64,000 nt of DNA from Nitrospira sp. (GCA_018242725.1 JAFEBI010000001.1:337832-401831), one strand, 5' to 3'. Numbered from the stretch's first letter, positions 33,126 through 43,711 are shown. Numbers and translations: made by a program. Notes: generated from the sequence alone by a model not told the origin.

Positions 33126-36100
33126 TCAACTTTCCTTGCTTCGCTGACGGTCGGTGATATCTTCCAGGACCAGCAGAATTCTCGCCGGCAATGTCGACTC
33201 CGGTCGAAGACGCCACGCCTTGAGCGCGAGTACCCTTCTTCCGATCGCTGGGAAGTCTTGATCGATCATAAAGTCCTCGAAGGAGGCGTCGTGAGGCAAG
33301 ATTTCCTCGAGGAGTTGGCGCAATTTCTGGATATTGAACATGCCGTTGCCGACGTTGTAGATAAGCTGCTGCTCGGTCTTCTGGGCCGTCAGATGGAAGG
33401 TCTCATAAAACGACTGGTTCGCCGACAGCGCTCGCAGCTCCTCGTCCAGGACCAACAAGGGCACTCCGATGGTTTCCACGATGTTCTGCGCAGAGTCCAG
33501 GGCTGCCTGAGAAGTCTGTTCGGCCCGCTTCATCTTCGTGATGTTCAAGAAAGTGAGCACGAGCCCCTCAATGGTGTTCTTCGCCGTGCGATAGGGAAAG
33601 ATCCGCATAAAGTACCAGATTCCGTCGGTGGTCTGGACTTCGCGCTCTTTGAAGATGAGCGTGTCCAATACGTCTCGGGTATCCTCCAGTATCTGATCGG
33701 AGACAATCCTCGAGGAAATATCCGAGAGCGGGCGTCCGACGTCCGAGACGATCAGGTTGACCACCTTTTTGGCCTCCGGCGTGAACCGCTTGATACAGAG
33801 CAGGTTATCCACAAAAATCGTGGCCACTTCCGTGCTGTTCAACAGATTGGTCAAATCGTCGTTCACGCCGGACAGCTCATCGAGCTTGCCTTGGAGCTCG
33901 GCATTGACGGTCACCAATTCTTCATTCAGGGATTGCAACTCCTCTTTGGCCGTCTCCAACTCCTCGTTGGTACTTTGCAACTCTTCGTTGGTGGACTGCA
34001 ATTCTTCATTCGCGGACTTCAGTTCTTCATTGGAGGTTTGCACCTCTTCGATGGTGTGCTGCAGCCGCTGTTTCGTTTCCTCCAGTTCCCGGTGCAGTCC
34101 GGTCTGGACCTTCCTCACTGAGGGCGTCGAACGGCTTTCCTCTTGCTTGCGAGCTGCAGGCACCGGCTCAAAGATCACCCAGAAAAGCCCTTGGAGCGAG
34201 TCCGGCTCCGCAATCCGTCGGACCGTCACGGTCACCACATTGACGGCACCGTTGGCCCTGACTCGAATCCCACGGCGGACGATCTCGGTCTGACGACCTG
34301 CCGCCTGCTGAAGCATGGCGGAGAGTTCGTGTTTCAACCCTTCGCGTGCCATATCGAGGAGATGTTGCGGCTGCGGACCGGGCGCCGGTTCCAGATAGGC
34401 GCCGGTGTGTCCGTGAATATACACGACTTCGCCTTGCGTATCGGCAACGACCGAGGCCGGAACATAGCGTCCCATCAAGAGTTGTTCGACCAACGCCGGA
34501 ACCTTCCGAGCAGCGGCCCTTCTGTCGACGTCACCGATCGGGACCGTGTCTACTCCCGTGTGCGTGAGTCCGATCGCAAACCGTTCCAGGTACGGCAAGA
34601 CGCCGGAGGTCGCGTCTCGCGTGAACAGCTTCCACTTCTTGTCGACCGACATGAAGCGTTCTTCAAAACCACTGTTCGTTTCCGAGGGCCCCAGCCACAG
34701 CAAGCCCTTCGGTTTGAGTGCATAGTGAAACGTGGCAAGGAGATTCTGTTGCGCCTTGGTTTCCAGATAGATCAGGGTGTTCCTGCAGGACACAAGATTC
34801 AACTTGGTGAACGGCGGATCCGTGAGGAGATTGTGGACGGCAAAGATCACCAGATCCCGTATCTCCTTCTTCACGCGGTACCAACCGTCTTCTTTCGTAA
34901 AAAACCGCTGCAGCCGAACCGGTGTGATGTCATCGGAAATACCGGCCGGATAGAGGCCGGTGCGGGCGGTCGCGATGGCCTGACCGTCGATATCGGTCGC
35001 GAAAATCTCTACTCTGCGGCGGCTCTTTCGCTCCATCAGGAATTCGCGCAACAGGATCGCGAGGGAATAGGCTTCCTCTCCGGTCGAACAACCGGTCACC
35101 CAGATGCGGAGAGGGGCTCCATCCGCTTTGTCGTCGAAGAGGAACGGGAGGCCTTTCTGCTCAAAAACCTCAAAGGCCTGACGGTCCCGGAAAAAGCTGG
35201 TGACGCCGATGAGCAGCTCATGAAAGAGGGCATCGATCTCCTCCTGATTCGATTGGAGGAACCGCACGTACTGACCGAGATCTTCGATCTGATGGACGTT
35301 CATCCGCCGTTCGATGCGGCGACTGCTCGTATTCGCCTTGTAGAGCGAGAAGTCGCAACCGGTCCGGTCGCGCAACAACACGAAGAGCTTCTGTAAGATT
35401 TCGGCTCGGTCGAGCTCTGTGGAAGCCAGATCCGAGATCGGTGTCGTCTTGAAGAGACCCTTCGCATAGGCGATCAGTTGCCCCGGCATGTGCGCCACCG
35501 GGCGGATCACGTCGATAGCCCCGGCGGCGATCGCACTGCGGGGCATCCCGCCATATTTGGCCGACTCGACTTCTTGCGCCATAGTCATGCCGGATTCGCC
35601 CTTGATCGCCTTCAGTCCGAGCGTCCCGTCCGTCCCTGTTCCCGAGAGTATAATGCCGATGACCTTGTGCTTCTGGTCCTCCGCCAGCGAACGGAAAAAA
35701 TAATCAATGGGCAACGGAACACGGTCGCGCTGATCCAGCTCCATCAGATGGAACACGCCTTGCAGCAAGGCCAGATTCTTCCCCGCCGGCGCGAGATACA
35801 CGTGATTCGGCTCCACCGTGATCCCGTCGGTGACTTCGAGGAGTGGCATGGTGGTGCACTGCATAAGCAAGCCGGGTAGGAGACTGGTGCGGCCTGTGGG
35901 CTGATGCGACACAACGACGAACGCCATCCCGCTGTCCGGCGACATGTGCCGAAAAAACTCTTCCAGCGCTTCCAGCCCCCCGGCAGACGCACCGATCCCG
36001 ACGATGGGGAACCCTGCTTGGTCTGAATAGATTTCGGTTGGCCTGGTCTGCTTGGTTCGAGCGACGGGAGAATCGGTTGAGGCGGATGGACGGTGTTTGG

Positions 36101-36164
36101 GTTTTGTCTTGGAAGAACTCTTCGGCGCGATACGTTGTCGCGACGGCTTTCGCCTAACGGCCAT
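33126..36164 (-). CDS. CheB-CheR-PAS hybrid signalling protein
   Basis: A 1012-residue protein with a basic disordered N-terminus, a CheB methylesterase domain (GIGASAGGLEALEEFF, HQPTG and LSGTGTDGTLG supply Ser, His and Asp), a CheR methyltransferase domain (WVTGCSTGEEAYSLAILLRE), a long coiled coil made of repeated heptads (ELQSTNEELQSTNEELETAK) at about 700-760, and C-terminal PAS domains. Such hybrids usually signal to histidine kinases rather than control flagella; no chemoreceptor is nearby. It lies directly upstream of the PAS kinase, suggesting one pathway. Confidence 0.93.
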   Translation of the reverse strand: MAVRRKPSRQRIAPKSSSKTKPKHRPSASTDSPVARTKQTRPTEIYSDQAGFPIVGIGASAGGLEALEEFFRHMSPDSGMAFVVVSHQPTGRTSLLPGLLMQCTTMPLLEVTDGITVEPNHVYLAPAGKNLALLQGVFHLMELDQRDRVPLPIDYFFRSLAEDQKHKVIGIILSGTGTDGTLGLKAIKGESGMTMAQEVESAKYGGMPRSAIAAGAIDVIRPVAHMPGQLIAYAKGLFKTTPISDLASTELDRAEILQKLFVLLRDRTGCDFSLYKANTSSRRIERRMNVHQIEDLGQYVRFLQSNQEEIDALFHELLIGVTSFFRDRQAFEVFEQKGLPFLFDDKADGAPLRIWVTGCSTGEEAYSLAILLREFLMERKSRRRVEIFATDIDGQAIATARTGLYPAGISDDITPVRLQRFFTKEDGWYRVKKEIRDLVIFAVHNLLTDPPFTKLNLVSCRNTLIYLETKAQQNLLATFHYALKPKGLLWLGPSETNSGFEERFMSVDKKWKLFTRDATSGVLPYLERFAIGLTHTGVDTVPIGDVDRRAAARKVPALVEQLLMGRYVPASVVADTQGEVVYIHGHTGAYLEPAPGPQPQHLLDMAREGLKHELSAMLQQAAGRQTEIVRRGIRVRANGAVNVVTVTVRRIAEPDSLQGLFWVIFEPVPAARKQEESRSTPSVRKVQTGLHRELEETKQRLQHTIEEVQTSNEELKSANEELQSTNEELQSTNEELETAKEELQSLNEELVTVNAELQGKLDELSGVNDDLTNLLNSTEVATIFVDNLLCIKRFTPEAKKVVNLIVSDVGRPLSDISSRIVSDQILEDTRDVLDTLIFKEREVQTTDGIWYFMRIFPYRTAKNTIEGLVLTFLNITKMKRAEQTSQAALDSAQNIVETIGVPLLVLDEELRALSANQSFYETFHLTAQKTEQQLIYNVGNGMFNIQKLRQLLEEILPHDASFEDFMIDQDFPAIGRRVLALKAWRLRPESTLPARILLVLEDITDRQRSKES

Positions 36165-36666
36165 GAGACACCCTTGCGCAAACCAGACGCCCGACCAATG
36201 GCACTGTTGAGCGCTTACTCACATGATCCATGAACACATCTGCTACAATCGCCGATCCGCTGTTGCGACACGTCGTGTCTCACACCGTTCCGTTGGTTCG
36301 GCAACACCTCGGTGCCCTTGTCAGAAGCGTATGCTCTTCTTGTTCGTTAAACAAGTAGACAGCCGCAAGCGTTGATGTCCAGAGGACAAAGGAGGGGCCT
36401 ACTGGATTGTTTCAGGACCGGATCGGTGAATCGTTACAGCGGAACAACGATTCCGATGCTTTTTACGGATATAATGATGCCCATCGAGTCTTCTTCATCA
36501 GGCTTTTCCCCGGCGGTGAATATTTCATCATGTGCGACGGCTGTCTTGCGTCGCAACGGCGATGTCGTGATGCACGGAGCCGGCTCATTGCGGAGATGAC
36601 GCACAGAAGCTGAAGACCGTTGTTCTTCATTGGATGCTCGTTCCGCCGGATTCTCCGCACGTTCCC
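36165..36666. other. intergenic region between CheB-CheR hybrid and Mla genes
   Basis: This contains the promoter for the minus-strand CheB-CheR gene. A short plus-strand frame with a good ribosome binding site is listed separately. No RNA gene or repeat was recognised. Confidence 0.35.
36407..36613 (+). CDS. possible small protein (weak)
   Basis: A 68-codon frame starting with TTG reads FIRLFPGGEYFIMCDGCLAS followed by an Arg-rich end. A strong AAAGGAGG lies at 36388-36395, about 11 bases before the TTG, which is a little far. It contains one CXXC. Nothing similar is known to me, and the region could be non-coding. It would be the only plus-strand gene in this part. Confidence 0.25.
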   Translation: MFQDRIGESLQRNNDSDAFYGYNDAHRVFFIRLFPGGEYFIMCDGCLASQRRCRDARSRLIAEMTHRS

Positions 36667-37314
36667 TCAGCGGGTGCAAGTCGTCGAGCGCTTCACGCAC
36701 TGCCGCAGCCATGGAACGATTTGATCGAGCAGACCGGCCACGGCCCGATTGGCCGCGATCACGCCGCCATAGGCATTCTCGCTCGGTGCAGGTTCCATGG
36801 TCTCAAATCGCTGCATCCCCACAATCATCGATAGTTTAAGGTCCACCAACTGAGCACGCGCCGTCACCCTGACGCGGCTCGGCTGCTGAAAAAATTCCTG
36901 CTGCAAGGCAAACCCATAGATATCGAGCCGGTAATCACCCGGCACCACGCTCGGCAACAGCACGACATCCCGCAAGATACCGCTCTGGCTCAAGCTTTGG
37001 ACCAACAAGGGGGCAACCATGTTCGCCGGCGTGTCGGCCCATTGATTCGCAGCGAAATACTCCAACTCGTAGGGTCGCTTGAGGTACACCATCCGAGGGG
37101 TTTCAAATCCAGGCTCCGCTTGAGGAGGACTCAGGTGAAGGACCGGGCCATTCCCGTCGACAGCGTGGACCTCCTTCTGCGCTCCTTCAAGACTCAATTG
37201 ATAGGTGTGGGTCGCTTCAGATCCACCGCGGAATGAGATGCAACCAGCCGTGACCAACACCAAGAACATACAGCTTGCGTGGACTACCCGATAAGAGATC
37301 ATTGACTCCTTCAC
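36667..37314 (-). CDS. ABC-type transport auxiliary lipoprotein (PqiC/MlaB-associated type)
   Basis: A 215-residue lipoprotein (lipobox near LVTAGC) with the auxiliary-component fold: HTYQLSLEGAQ, RMVYLKRPYELEYFAANQWADTPANM, LVQSLSQSGILRDVVL. In related Mla/Pqi systems such lipoproteins dock the MCE complex to the outer membrane. It is encoded 22 bases after the MCE protein on the same strand. The start may be the GTG at 37314 or the ATG at 37302, since GAAGGAG lies between them. Confidence 0.85.
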   Translation of the reverse strand: MKESMISYRVVHASCMFLVLVTAGCISFRGGSEATHTYQLSLEGAQKEVHAVDGNGPVLHLSPPQAEPGFETPRMVYLKRPYELEYFAANQWADTPANMVAPLLVQSLSQSGILRDVVLLPSVVPGDYRLDIYGFALQQEFFQQPSRVRVTARAQLVDLKLSMIVGMQRFETMEPAPSENAYGGVIAANRAVAGLLDQIVPWLRQCVKRSTTCTR

Positions 37315-37336
37315 AGCTTCCCGTTCCCTAGTCGAC

Positions 37337-38299
37337 TCATTCTCCAGGCCCCCGCGATGGAGTCTTTCGCCCGAACACCAGTGAACTCGGCTCCCGTTCC
37401 AACTCCCGCGCCACGCGCGTCAACGTACTGGTCAGCTGCCGAAGCTCCGTCACCAATTGCCCGGCTTCCGGAAGAGTTCGTTTGGTAAATTGCTGCAACT
37501 CTGGGCGGGCTTCATTGACGACTGTCCCTACGGTTTTCGTGGTCTTCGCAAGCTCCTCGGTCACCGCGTCCATGGCACCCACGCTCTTGTTGATCCCCGC
37601 GAGCAAGGGAGGAACCTGGGCATTCAGCGACGTCGTCAACTTGGATAAATTCTCAGCGCTCCTGGCCGCATTGTTTAAGCTTTGCTCAATCTGAGCCTTG
37701 TGGCTGACAATGGTCTGGGCCACCTCTTCCAGATCCTTGATGGTCTTCGTCAGTGTGGTTCGATTGTCTTCATCCAGCACCTTCGCCACCCCTTTGGCCG
37801 CCAGATCGAGATCCGCCAGCAGCTGGGCCAGCCCTTCTTCCGCGAGTAGACGGGAGGCTGTTTTGTCCAATCGAGAAAATAAGGATGGACCCGTCTTGAT
37901 CATCGGATAGGTCTGCCCGGCTTGAGTCTGCAACGAAGGAGCCTCGCGGCTTCCCCCGGTCAGATTGATCGTGGCAAGACCGGTCAACCCCTGAGTTTCA
38001 AGCACGGCAATGGTATCGGTCTTCACCGGGGTGCCGCGCACAATGTCCAACGTCAACAGGACTTCCTCAGGATTATCAGGGCGCAACGCAACAGCCTTCA
38101 CCCGACCCACATCGACCCCGCGATACTTCACGCTGGAATCGACGCTGAGTCCTGCAACGGATTCCGTCATATAGGCTTCGTACCGGTCGTACGACCCCCG
38201 ATAATCGCTCTTTCCCAGCCACAAAACCCCGACGAGGATCGCCGCGCCCAGAAGCGCCACGAACGAACCGACGACGATGTAATTGACTTTGGGTTCCAT
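37337..38299 (-). CDS. MCE/MlaD-family lipid-transport protein
   Basis: A 320-residue periplasmic protein with one N-terminal membrane anchor (VVGSFVALLGAAILVGVLWLG) and an MCE domain (YMTESVAGLSVDSSVKYRGVDVGRVK, LETQGLTGLATINLTGG). The C-terminal 200 residues are helical coiled coil (KTIKDLEEVAQTIVSHKAQ), forming the lipid channel in hexamers. It is the substrate-binding part of an Mla-like phospholipid transporter along with the ATPase and permease upstream. Confidence 0.92.
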   Translation of the reverse strand: MEPKVNYIVVGSFVALLGAAILVGVLWLGKSDYRGSYDRYEAYMTESVAGLSVDSSVKYRGVDVGRVKAVALRPDNPEEVLLTLDIVRGTPVKTDTIAVLETQGLTGLATINLTGGSREAPSLQTQAGQTYPMIKTGPSLFSRLDKTASRLLAEEGLAQLLADLDLAAKGVAKVLDEDNRTTLTKTIKDLEEVAQTIVSHKAQIEQSLNNAARSAENLSKLTTSLNAQVPPLLAGINKSVGAMDAVTEELAKTTKTVGTVVNEARPELQQFTKRTLPEAGQLVTELRQLTSTLTRVARELEREPSSLVFGRKTPSRGPGE

Positions 38300-38439
38300 T
38301 GGGCGTTCGTCTATTTAATGACCGGAATCCGGCTCTGCGCGGTGACGAATGTTTCGGATTTCAGATTTGATCATGAACCGTGCCGTTCGAAGCAAGAGAG
38401 GCATAACGTGCAGCCTGAAACTCTCCGGCGAAACACGCG

Positions 38440-39324
38440 TCATGCATCACGTCCTGCGGCGCGCCGTCCCGCCTGTTTGCGTGCGTCACGCCCGCGGTCG
38501 CCTTGAAAATATTCACGGATATATTGATCGTCTGATTGAAAAAGCTCCTCCATCGTTCCGATTCCCAGGACCTTCCCATACCCCAACACCGCCACACGAT
38601 CGGTGATTTGCCACAGGGAATCCAAATCGTGTGTCACCATGACGACGGTCAGCCCCAAGAGATGTTTCAACGACTTCACCAGCTCATCAAACCCCGAAGC
38701 GATGATCGGATCCAACCCAGCCGTCGGTTCGTCGAGAAACAACAACTCAGGATCCATGACGAGGGCTCGCGCGAGCGCGGCCCGCCTTCTCATGCCGCCG
38801 CTGAGTTCGTTCGGATATTTCGCGGCACTCTCGGGCGGGAGTTCCACCATCGCTATTTTGGCGGCTACAATATCATGGATCAGCGCCTCACTCAGCGTCG
38901 TATGCTCGCGCAGCGGCACGGCGACATTCTCAGCCAACGTGAGCGAGCTGAAGAGGCCTCCCTGCTGGAACATGACGCCGAATCGGCGATGGACGGGGTG
39001 GCCGTCGCTCATGACCAATTGTCGGCTATCGATGCCAAATAGCCGTATCGTCCCGGACGACGGCGCAATCAGGCCGATGATCTCGCGCAGCAAGGTCGTC
39101 TTTCCGCAGCCGTTTCCTCCGGCGATCGCAAAAATTTCTCCCCGGTGAATGGACAGACTGATGTCTTCGTGCACCACCGCCTGTCCATACTTCGTCGAAA
39201 CGTGGCTCACATCGATCACCGGCGCGCTGATGTCGTCGGATCCCCCTCGGAACTCGGCCCCGCTCCGTCTGCTGATCTCCATTTTTTCTGTACTCGCGCC
39301 TATCCTGCCGGTCCCACGCCTCAC
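38440..39324 (-). CDS. MlaF-type ABC transporter ATPase
   Basis: A 294-residue ATPase. Walker A is GGNGCGKTTLL, the ABC signature is LSGGMRRRAALARAL, and Walker B is LLFLDEPTAGLDP. A GTG at 39324 overlaps the permease stop (GTGA) and is chosen over ATG 39282, which lacks a ribosome binding site, and over GTG 39333. The protein energises the lipid transporter on the cytoplasmic side. The C-terminus is Arg-rich (DRGRDARKQAGRRAAG), an unusual tail. Confidence 0.92.
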   Translation of the reverse strand: MRRGTGRIGASTEKMEISRRSGAEFRGGSDDISAPVIDVSHVSTKYGQAVVHEDISLSIHRGEIFAIAGGNGCGKTTLLREIIGLIAPSSGTIRLFGIDSRQLVMSDGHPVHRRFGVMFQQGGLFSSLTLAENVAVPLREHTTLSEALIHDIVAAKIAMVELPPESAAKYPNELSGGMRRRAALARALVMDPELLFLDEPTAGLDPIIASGFDELVKSLKHLLGLTVVMVTHDLDSLWQITDRVAVLGYGKVLGIGTMEELFQSDDQYIREYFQGDRGRDARKQAGRRAAGRDA

Positions 39325-40433
39325 AGGTCCCACCAGTTGAGCAGAATGCTGCAGATCGCATCGAACACGATCACGAGGAAAATCCCCTGGACCACGCTGG
39401 TGGTGGTATGTCGGCCCACGTCGTCCACACCGCCTCTGATCTGAAATCCTTGATAACAGCCGACCAACGCAATGAGTGCCGCAAAGAACGGAGCCTTTCC
39501 CAACCCGATGAGAAAATGTCGAACGGGAACGGCTTCCTCAAATCGCGCGACAAACTCGACGAAACTGACGTTCAGTTCCCCCAGCGCAATCAGCATGCCG
39601 CCGAAGACACCCACGACATCCGCATAGACCGTCAACAGCGGGAGAGCGATGGTCAGCCCAAGCGCTCGCGGCACCACGAGCAAATTCATGGGCGAGATAC
39701 CCAAGGTCCGCACCGCGTCCAATTCTTCCGTGACCTTCATCGTACCGATCTGGGCCGCATAGGCAGATCCCGAGCGGCCGGCGATGAGGATCGCAACGAT
39801 CAACGGCGCAATTTCACGCAAGAGCGAGATGCCGACCAAATCCACGATAAAAATGTTCGTGCCGAACTTTCGCAATTGTTCCGCACCCTGATAGGCGATG
39901 ACGACACCGACCAGGAACGTCAAGAGACCGGTGATCGGCAGCGCTCGCACACCATCCAATTCCACGAACCGCATCAGCGATTTCCATCGAATAGATCGGG
40001 GCTGCGCGATGGAACGGCAAAAGGCGAGCGTACTTTCCCCGATGAAGGCGAGGGCACGAAGAGCGGAAGTTTGTCGGGAGTGGATCACACGTAGAGGACT
40101 GTCGGCCCACTTCACTTTGCGGGCGGCAGCGTTCCCGCCGCCGTGAGTCGGCTGCGTTTGCACTCGTTGAAGCAGTTGCGCAAACTCGGGTTTCAACCCT
40201 TGGAGGGACGTCTGATGCCCCTTGTATTGCAGGCCGGTGATGCAGCGCCGCAGCAGGAGCGCACCACCTGTATCCATGGCAGTCACTTCGGCGGCATTAT
40301 AGAGAATGGTAGGAGCATCAGGCCATCGAAGCGTTTGTCCTCCTCGCTCCAGCTGAGGCAGGTTCGGAAGCGTCCACGCTCCCCGGCAGTACACCACATT
40401 ATTCTCAACTGAGATGGTTGCCTGCCGTTCCAC
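39321..40433 (-). CDS. MlaE-type permease with N-terminal STAS domain
   Basis: A 370-residue protein. Residues 1-100 form a STAS domain like MlaB (VVYCRGAWTLPNLPQLERG, ILYNAAEVTAMDTGGALLLRR). The rest is the MlaE membrane domain: five helices, VDLVGISLLREIAPLIVAIL and GSAYAAQIGTMKVTEELDA carry the permease signatures. In E. coli MlaB and MlaE are separate proteins, so this is a natural fusion. The start is a GTG at 40433 with GGAG four bases upstream. First gene of the transport operon. Confidence 0.92.
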   Translation of the reverse strand: MERQATISVENNVVYCRGAWTLPNLPQLERGGQTLRWPDAPTILYNAAEVTAMDTGGALLLRRCITGLQYKGHQTSLQGLKPEFAQLLQRVQTQPTHGGGNAAARKVKWADSPLRVIHSRQTSALRALAFIGESTLAFCRSIAQPRSIRWKSLMRFVELDGVRALPITGLLTFLVGVVIAYQGAEQLRKFGTNIFIVDLVGISLLREIAPLIVAILIAGRSGSAYAAQIGTMKVTEELDAVRTLGISPMNLLVVPRALGLTIALPLLTVYADVVGVFGGMLIALGELNVSFVEFVARFEEAVPVRHFLIGLGKAPFFAALIALVGCYQGFQIRGGVDDVGRHTTTSVVQGIFLVIVFDAICSILLNWWDL

Positions 40434-40517
40434 TTCACTCCATCGGATGATTCAGTTCCCCGGAGAACTCAGTCTGCGGTCCATGACAAGCAACAAGGAG
40501 AAGTCCTCTTGTCCGGG

Positions 40518-42320
40518 TCAGGCGTTCTCCATGATGGCCTTCAGCTCCGCTCCTGTAATCACCTCACGCTCCAACAAGAGCGTGGCACCTTGCTGCAACA
40601 AGGGCTTCTTGTCTTCCAGCAATCGCCGCACCCGTCCATACTGCTCATCGACGATCCGACGTACTTCGCAATCGATTTCACGGGCGGTCTCTTCGGAATA
40701 ATCACCTTTTTCAGACGCGACAGGGAGCTGAAGGAATTGCGGTTGTCGTTCTCGCTCAAGCGTGATCGTGCCGAGTTTCTCGCTCATGCCGTAGGCCTTC
40801 ACCATGCTTTTGGCGATGTCCGTGGCTTTCACGAGATCATTCTGCGCTCCCGTGGAGGCCTCGCCGAAAATCGTTTCTTCCGCGATTCGCCCACCGAGTA
40901 ACACCGCCACTTTATTCTCCAATTCCGTTTTCGTCATCAGAAACCGGTCTTCCGTCGGCAGCTGCAACGTATACCCGAGCGCCGCGACACCTCGAGGAAT
41001 GATCGAGATCTTCTGCACCTGATCGGAGCCTGGGATGGAAAGGGCCACCAGCGCGTGGCCGGTTTCATGATACGCGACCCGTTCCTTCTCCATTTTATTC
41101 AGGACGCGATTCTTCTTTTCCAATCCCGCGATGACACGCTCGACCGCTTCCTGCAATTCAGAGAGATGAACTTGGTCCTTCCCACGACGAACCGCCAGCA
41201 ACGCCGCTTCGTTGATGACGTTCGCCAAGTCAGCCCCGGAGAAGCCCGGCGTCATGGCCGCAATCTGTTCCAAATCGGCGTCCTGACTCAAGGCCACCTT
41301 CTTGGCGTGAACGCGGAGCACATCCAGACGCCCCTTTTTGTCGGGACGATCCACGGTGACATGGCGATCGAACCGTCCTGCGCGCAGCAATGCGGGATCA
41401 AGGATTTCCGGGCGGTTGGTCGCAGCCATGAGAATCACGCCGACGCGGGGATCGAATCCATCCATTTCGACCAATAACTGGTTGAGCGTTTGCTCACGCT
41501 CTTCATGCGCCATGGGCCCCACGCCTCTGGCCTTGCCGAGAGCGTCCAACTCATCAATGAAGATGATGCAGGGCGCTTTGCCCTTGGCCTGTTCGAACAG
41601 ATCACGAACCCTGGCGGCCCCTACCCCCACGAACATCTCGACAAACTCTGAACCGCTGATGCTGAAGAACGGCACTCCGGCCTCACCGGCCACGGCACGG
41701 GCGAGCAGGGTCTTGCCGGTGCCCGGCGGGCCGACGAGGAGGATGCCTTTCGGAATCTTGCCGCCGAGCTTGGTGAACTTCTCCGGTGTTTTGAGGAACT
41801 CGATCACTTCGCGCAGCTCGTCTTTGGCCTCATCCACACCGGCAACGTCCGCGAACGTCACTTTGATGTCCTTCTCCATGTAGATCTTGGCTTTGGATTG
41901 GCCGACCTGCATGAACCCTCCCTGAGCCTGGCCGAATCGCTTGAGGATAAAGAACCAAATCCCGACGAACAGGGCGACCGGGACCACCCACGAGAGCACA
42001 TCACGCCAAAACGTGGATTCGATCACCCCGGTAAAGGTGACTCCGTGCTGGTTCAACTCGCGGACCAAGTCCGGATCCTCGACACGCACCGTCGCAAAGG
42101 ATTTCTGCTCTTTGGACTCACCCTCGGGTTTCAGTTTTCCCGTCAGCACAAGGTTGGCAACCGAGACCTCCGCGATCTTGCCGTCGGCCACCAGCTTCTT
42201 GAATTCACTGTAGGGGAGCTCTTCGACCTTGTTGAGTCCATGAATGAGGTCATGCACCAGCACCACGGCCATCATGGCCAACAGCACATACCAGATAGAG
42301 AAAGAGACTTTATTGTTCAT
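40518..42320 (-). CDS. ftsH: ATP-dependent zinc metalloprotease FtsH
   Basis: A 600-residue membrane protease for quality control. Two N-terminal membrane helices (about 7-25 and 108-127) flank a short periplasmic domain. The AAA+ module has Walker A GPPGTGKT (197-204), Walker [10 protein letters not shown] and the SRH region; the zinc site is HETGH (418-422). The core motifs are intact. It is followed by the Mla operon on the same strand. Confidence 0.96.
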   Translation of the reverse strand: MNNKVSFSIWYVLLAMMAVVLVHDLIHGLNKVEELPYSEFKKLVADGKIAEVSVANLVLTGKLKPEGESKEQKSFATVRVEDPDLVRELNQHGVTFTGVIESTFWRDVLSWVVPVALFVGIWFFILKRFGQAQGGFMQVGQSKAKIYMEKDIKVTFADVAGVDEAKDELREVIEFLKTPEKFTKLGGKIPKGILLVGPPGTGKTLLARAVAGEAGVPFFSISGSEFVEMFVGVGAARVRDLFEQAKGKAPCIIFIDELDALGKARGVGPMAHEEREQTLNQLLVEMDGFDPRVGVILMAATNRPEILDPALLRAGRFDRHVTVDRPDKKGRLDVLRVHAKKVALSQDADLEQIAAMTPGFSGADLANVINEAALLAVRRGKDQVHLSELQEAVERVIAGLEKKNRVLNKMEKERVAYHETGHALVALSIPGSDQVQKISIIPRGVAALGYTLQLPTEDRFLMTKTELENKVAVLLGGRIAEETIFGEASTGAQNDLVKATDIAKSMVKAYGMSEKLGTITLERERQPQFLQLPVASEKGDYSEETAREIDCEVRRIVDEQYGRVRRLLEDKKPLLQQGATLLLEREVITGAELKAIMENA

Positions 42321-42361
42321 CGCACCGCTCCTGCGGGACGTCGGCGCTGACCCGTAAAGGG

Positions 42362-43315
42362 CTAAAACATGAAATACGCCCCAACGCCGATCGACTCGAT
42401 CTTTTGGTTGTAAAATTGCCCATACGGATTATAGCCGTGAAAATAGGTCGCCATGATTCGAAAGCGCCGGCGAGACCCCGTGCGCGACCACTCGAAGCCG
42501 CCGAGCACGTTGGTGTTGATGATCCAGCTCAGTTCCTCATGCGACTTGAAATCTCCCGATAACACGGGTGTGACGATCAAGCGGTTGAGGATCGGCTCCA
42601 AGATCCTGGTCCTTATCGACGGTGCCCGCGCCTCAAACCCCCATTGAAGTCTCGTACGATCGATCGTCGATGGCTCACGGTGGACGAGCACCGCCGCTCC
42701 CCCATACAGACGAAGCCACCGGTAGTCGTAGGACAGAATACCTTCCGCCTCCTCCAAGATGAAACTCGACGGCTTGATTTCCGGATGAAGGCCCAAAAAT
42801 TCGTCCCCGAGATGACTGCTCTGGTGATAGTAGCGTAGTCTCGCCGACCAATTCCCCGAGCGCCAGGTGAGCGGGATCCCCACGTTAAAATCTGTGTTGA
42901 TCAATGACGCGTTCTTCTCATCCAAGTTGAACTGCGCAAAGACACCGGTGAGAATCCCTACTTGCCATCCGTCACAGCCCTTTCGCTTCGTGTAAAATCC
43001 GAAATTCTCTCCGATGGCGACCGACCCGAGACTGAAGGACTTGCCTCCCGCTCGAGGCCGTGACTGTTGCCAGATCGCGAAGAACTGCGGCTGCTTCGGG
43101 TCCGCCATCAGGGGGCGAAAAACGTCGTCGGACGGAAAAGCCTCACTCGTCTCCCCCTCATCATGGTGATCATACCGACAATCAATGACGGTTGGTACCT
43201 TAGCCTCCTCGGGATTCTTTGGCTCAGGCTCATCCGCATAGGCATACCCGACGAGCCAGAGCACCAGATATCCTACTCCTAGAGTCCATGAAAAAAACGA
43301 GACTAGCCGGCCCAT
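42362..43315 (-). CDS. DUF1207 outer-membrane-associated protein
   Basis: A 317-residue exported protein. The signal peptide (LVSFFSWTLGVGYLVLWLVGYAYA) is followed by a long stretch of amphipathic beta-strand sequence that ends with Phe (IGVGAYFMF), the C-terminal signature of outer-membrane beta barrels. Conserved stretches (VFRPLMADPKQPQFFAIWQ, HQSSHLGDEFL) match DUF1207. Function unknown; it lies 41 bases upstream of FtsH. Confidence 0.87.
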   Translation of the reverse strand: MGRLVSFFSWTLGVGYLVLWLVGYAYADEPEPKNPEEAKVPTVIDCRYDHHDEGETSEAFPSDDVFRPLMADPKQPQFFAIWQQSRPRAGGKSFSLGSVAIGENFGFYTKRKGCDGWQVGILTGVFAQFNLDEKNASLINTDFNVGIPLTWRSGNWSARLRYYHQSSHLGDEFLGLHPEIKPSSFILEEAEGILSYDYRWLRLYGGAAVLVHREPSTIDRTRLQWGFEARAPSIRTRILEPILNRLIVTPVLSGDFKSHEELSWIINTNVLGGFEWSRTGSRRRFRIMATYFHGYNPYGQFYNQKIESIGVGAYFMF

Positions 43316-43711
43316 GTCTCTTCATCCTCCCTCATCCCGTTCGTCCGAGCTCCGTTCAACGTTTCTGAAAGCCCCTTCGATAGCATATTTAAGGGGGAAA
43401 ATTCACATGTTTTTGATACGAGGGGAAACACCCTGATCACGAATCGCAGAGGGAATATCTGCTGGAATACGGCTTGGATTCCCGGCAGGACTATACTGTC
43501 GGCCGGGTACGCGGGCGACTTGATCAGCCTCTTGCCGACATCCTGGTCGCACGGCGGTACGAGGAAAATTCGTGGAGTAGAGATCCTGCGGAGCTGATTC
43601 TTCTAACGGGGCACACACTTCCTTGTTCTCACACGGCGTGCTTCGATGAGTGTCGACGGCATATGGGCAGAGATAGTCGATCGACTCTTCGCTCGACTAG
43701 GCTCGCATCGT
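43316..43711. other. intergenic region, no gene recognised
   Basis: The region carries an open plus-strand frame (about 43420-43610, DYTVGRVRGRLDQPLADIL) and an overlapping minus-strand frame. Neither has a ribosome binding site or a family match that I can identify. It separates phosphoketolase from DUF1207. Confidence 0.35.

Noticed and set aside
33126..36164. Long plus-strand frames inside the CheB-CheR gene (for example 34143-35396)
   Set aside because: They are antisense shadows of a gene with clear domains and have no independent start signals.
40459..40472. GTTCCCCGGAGAAC near-palindrome after ftsH
   Set aside because: Too short and without a following T run to call a terminator, and it lies where it could equally be operator or chance.
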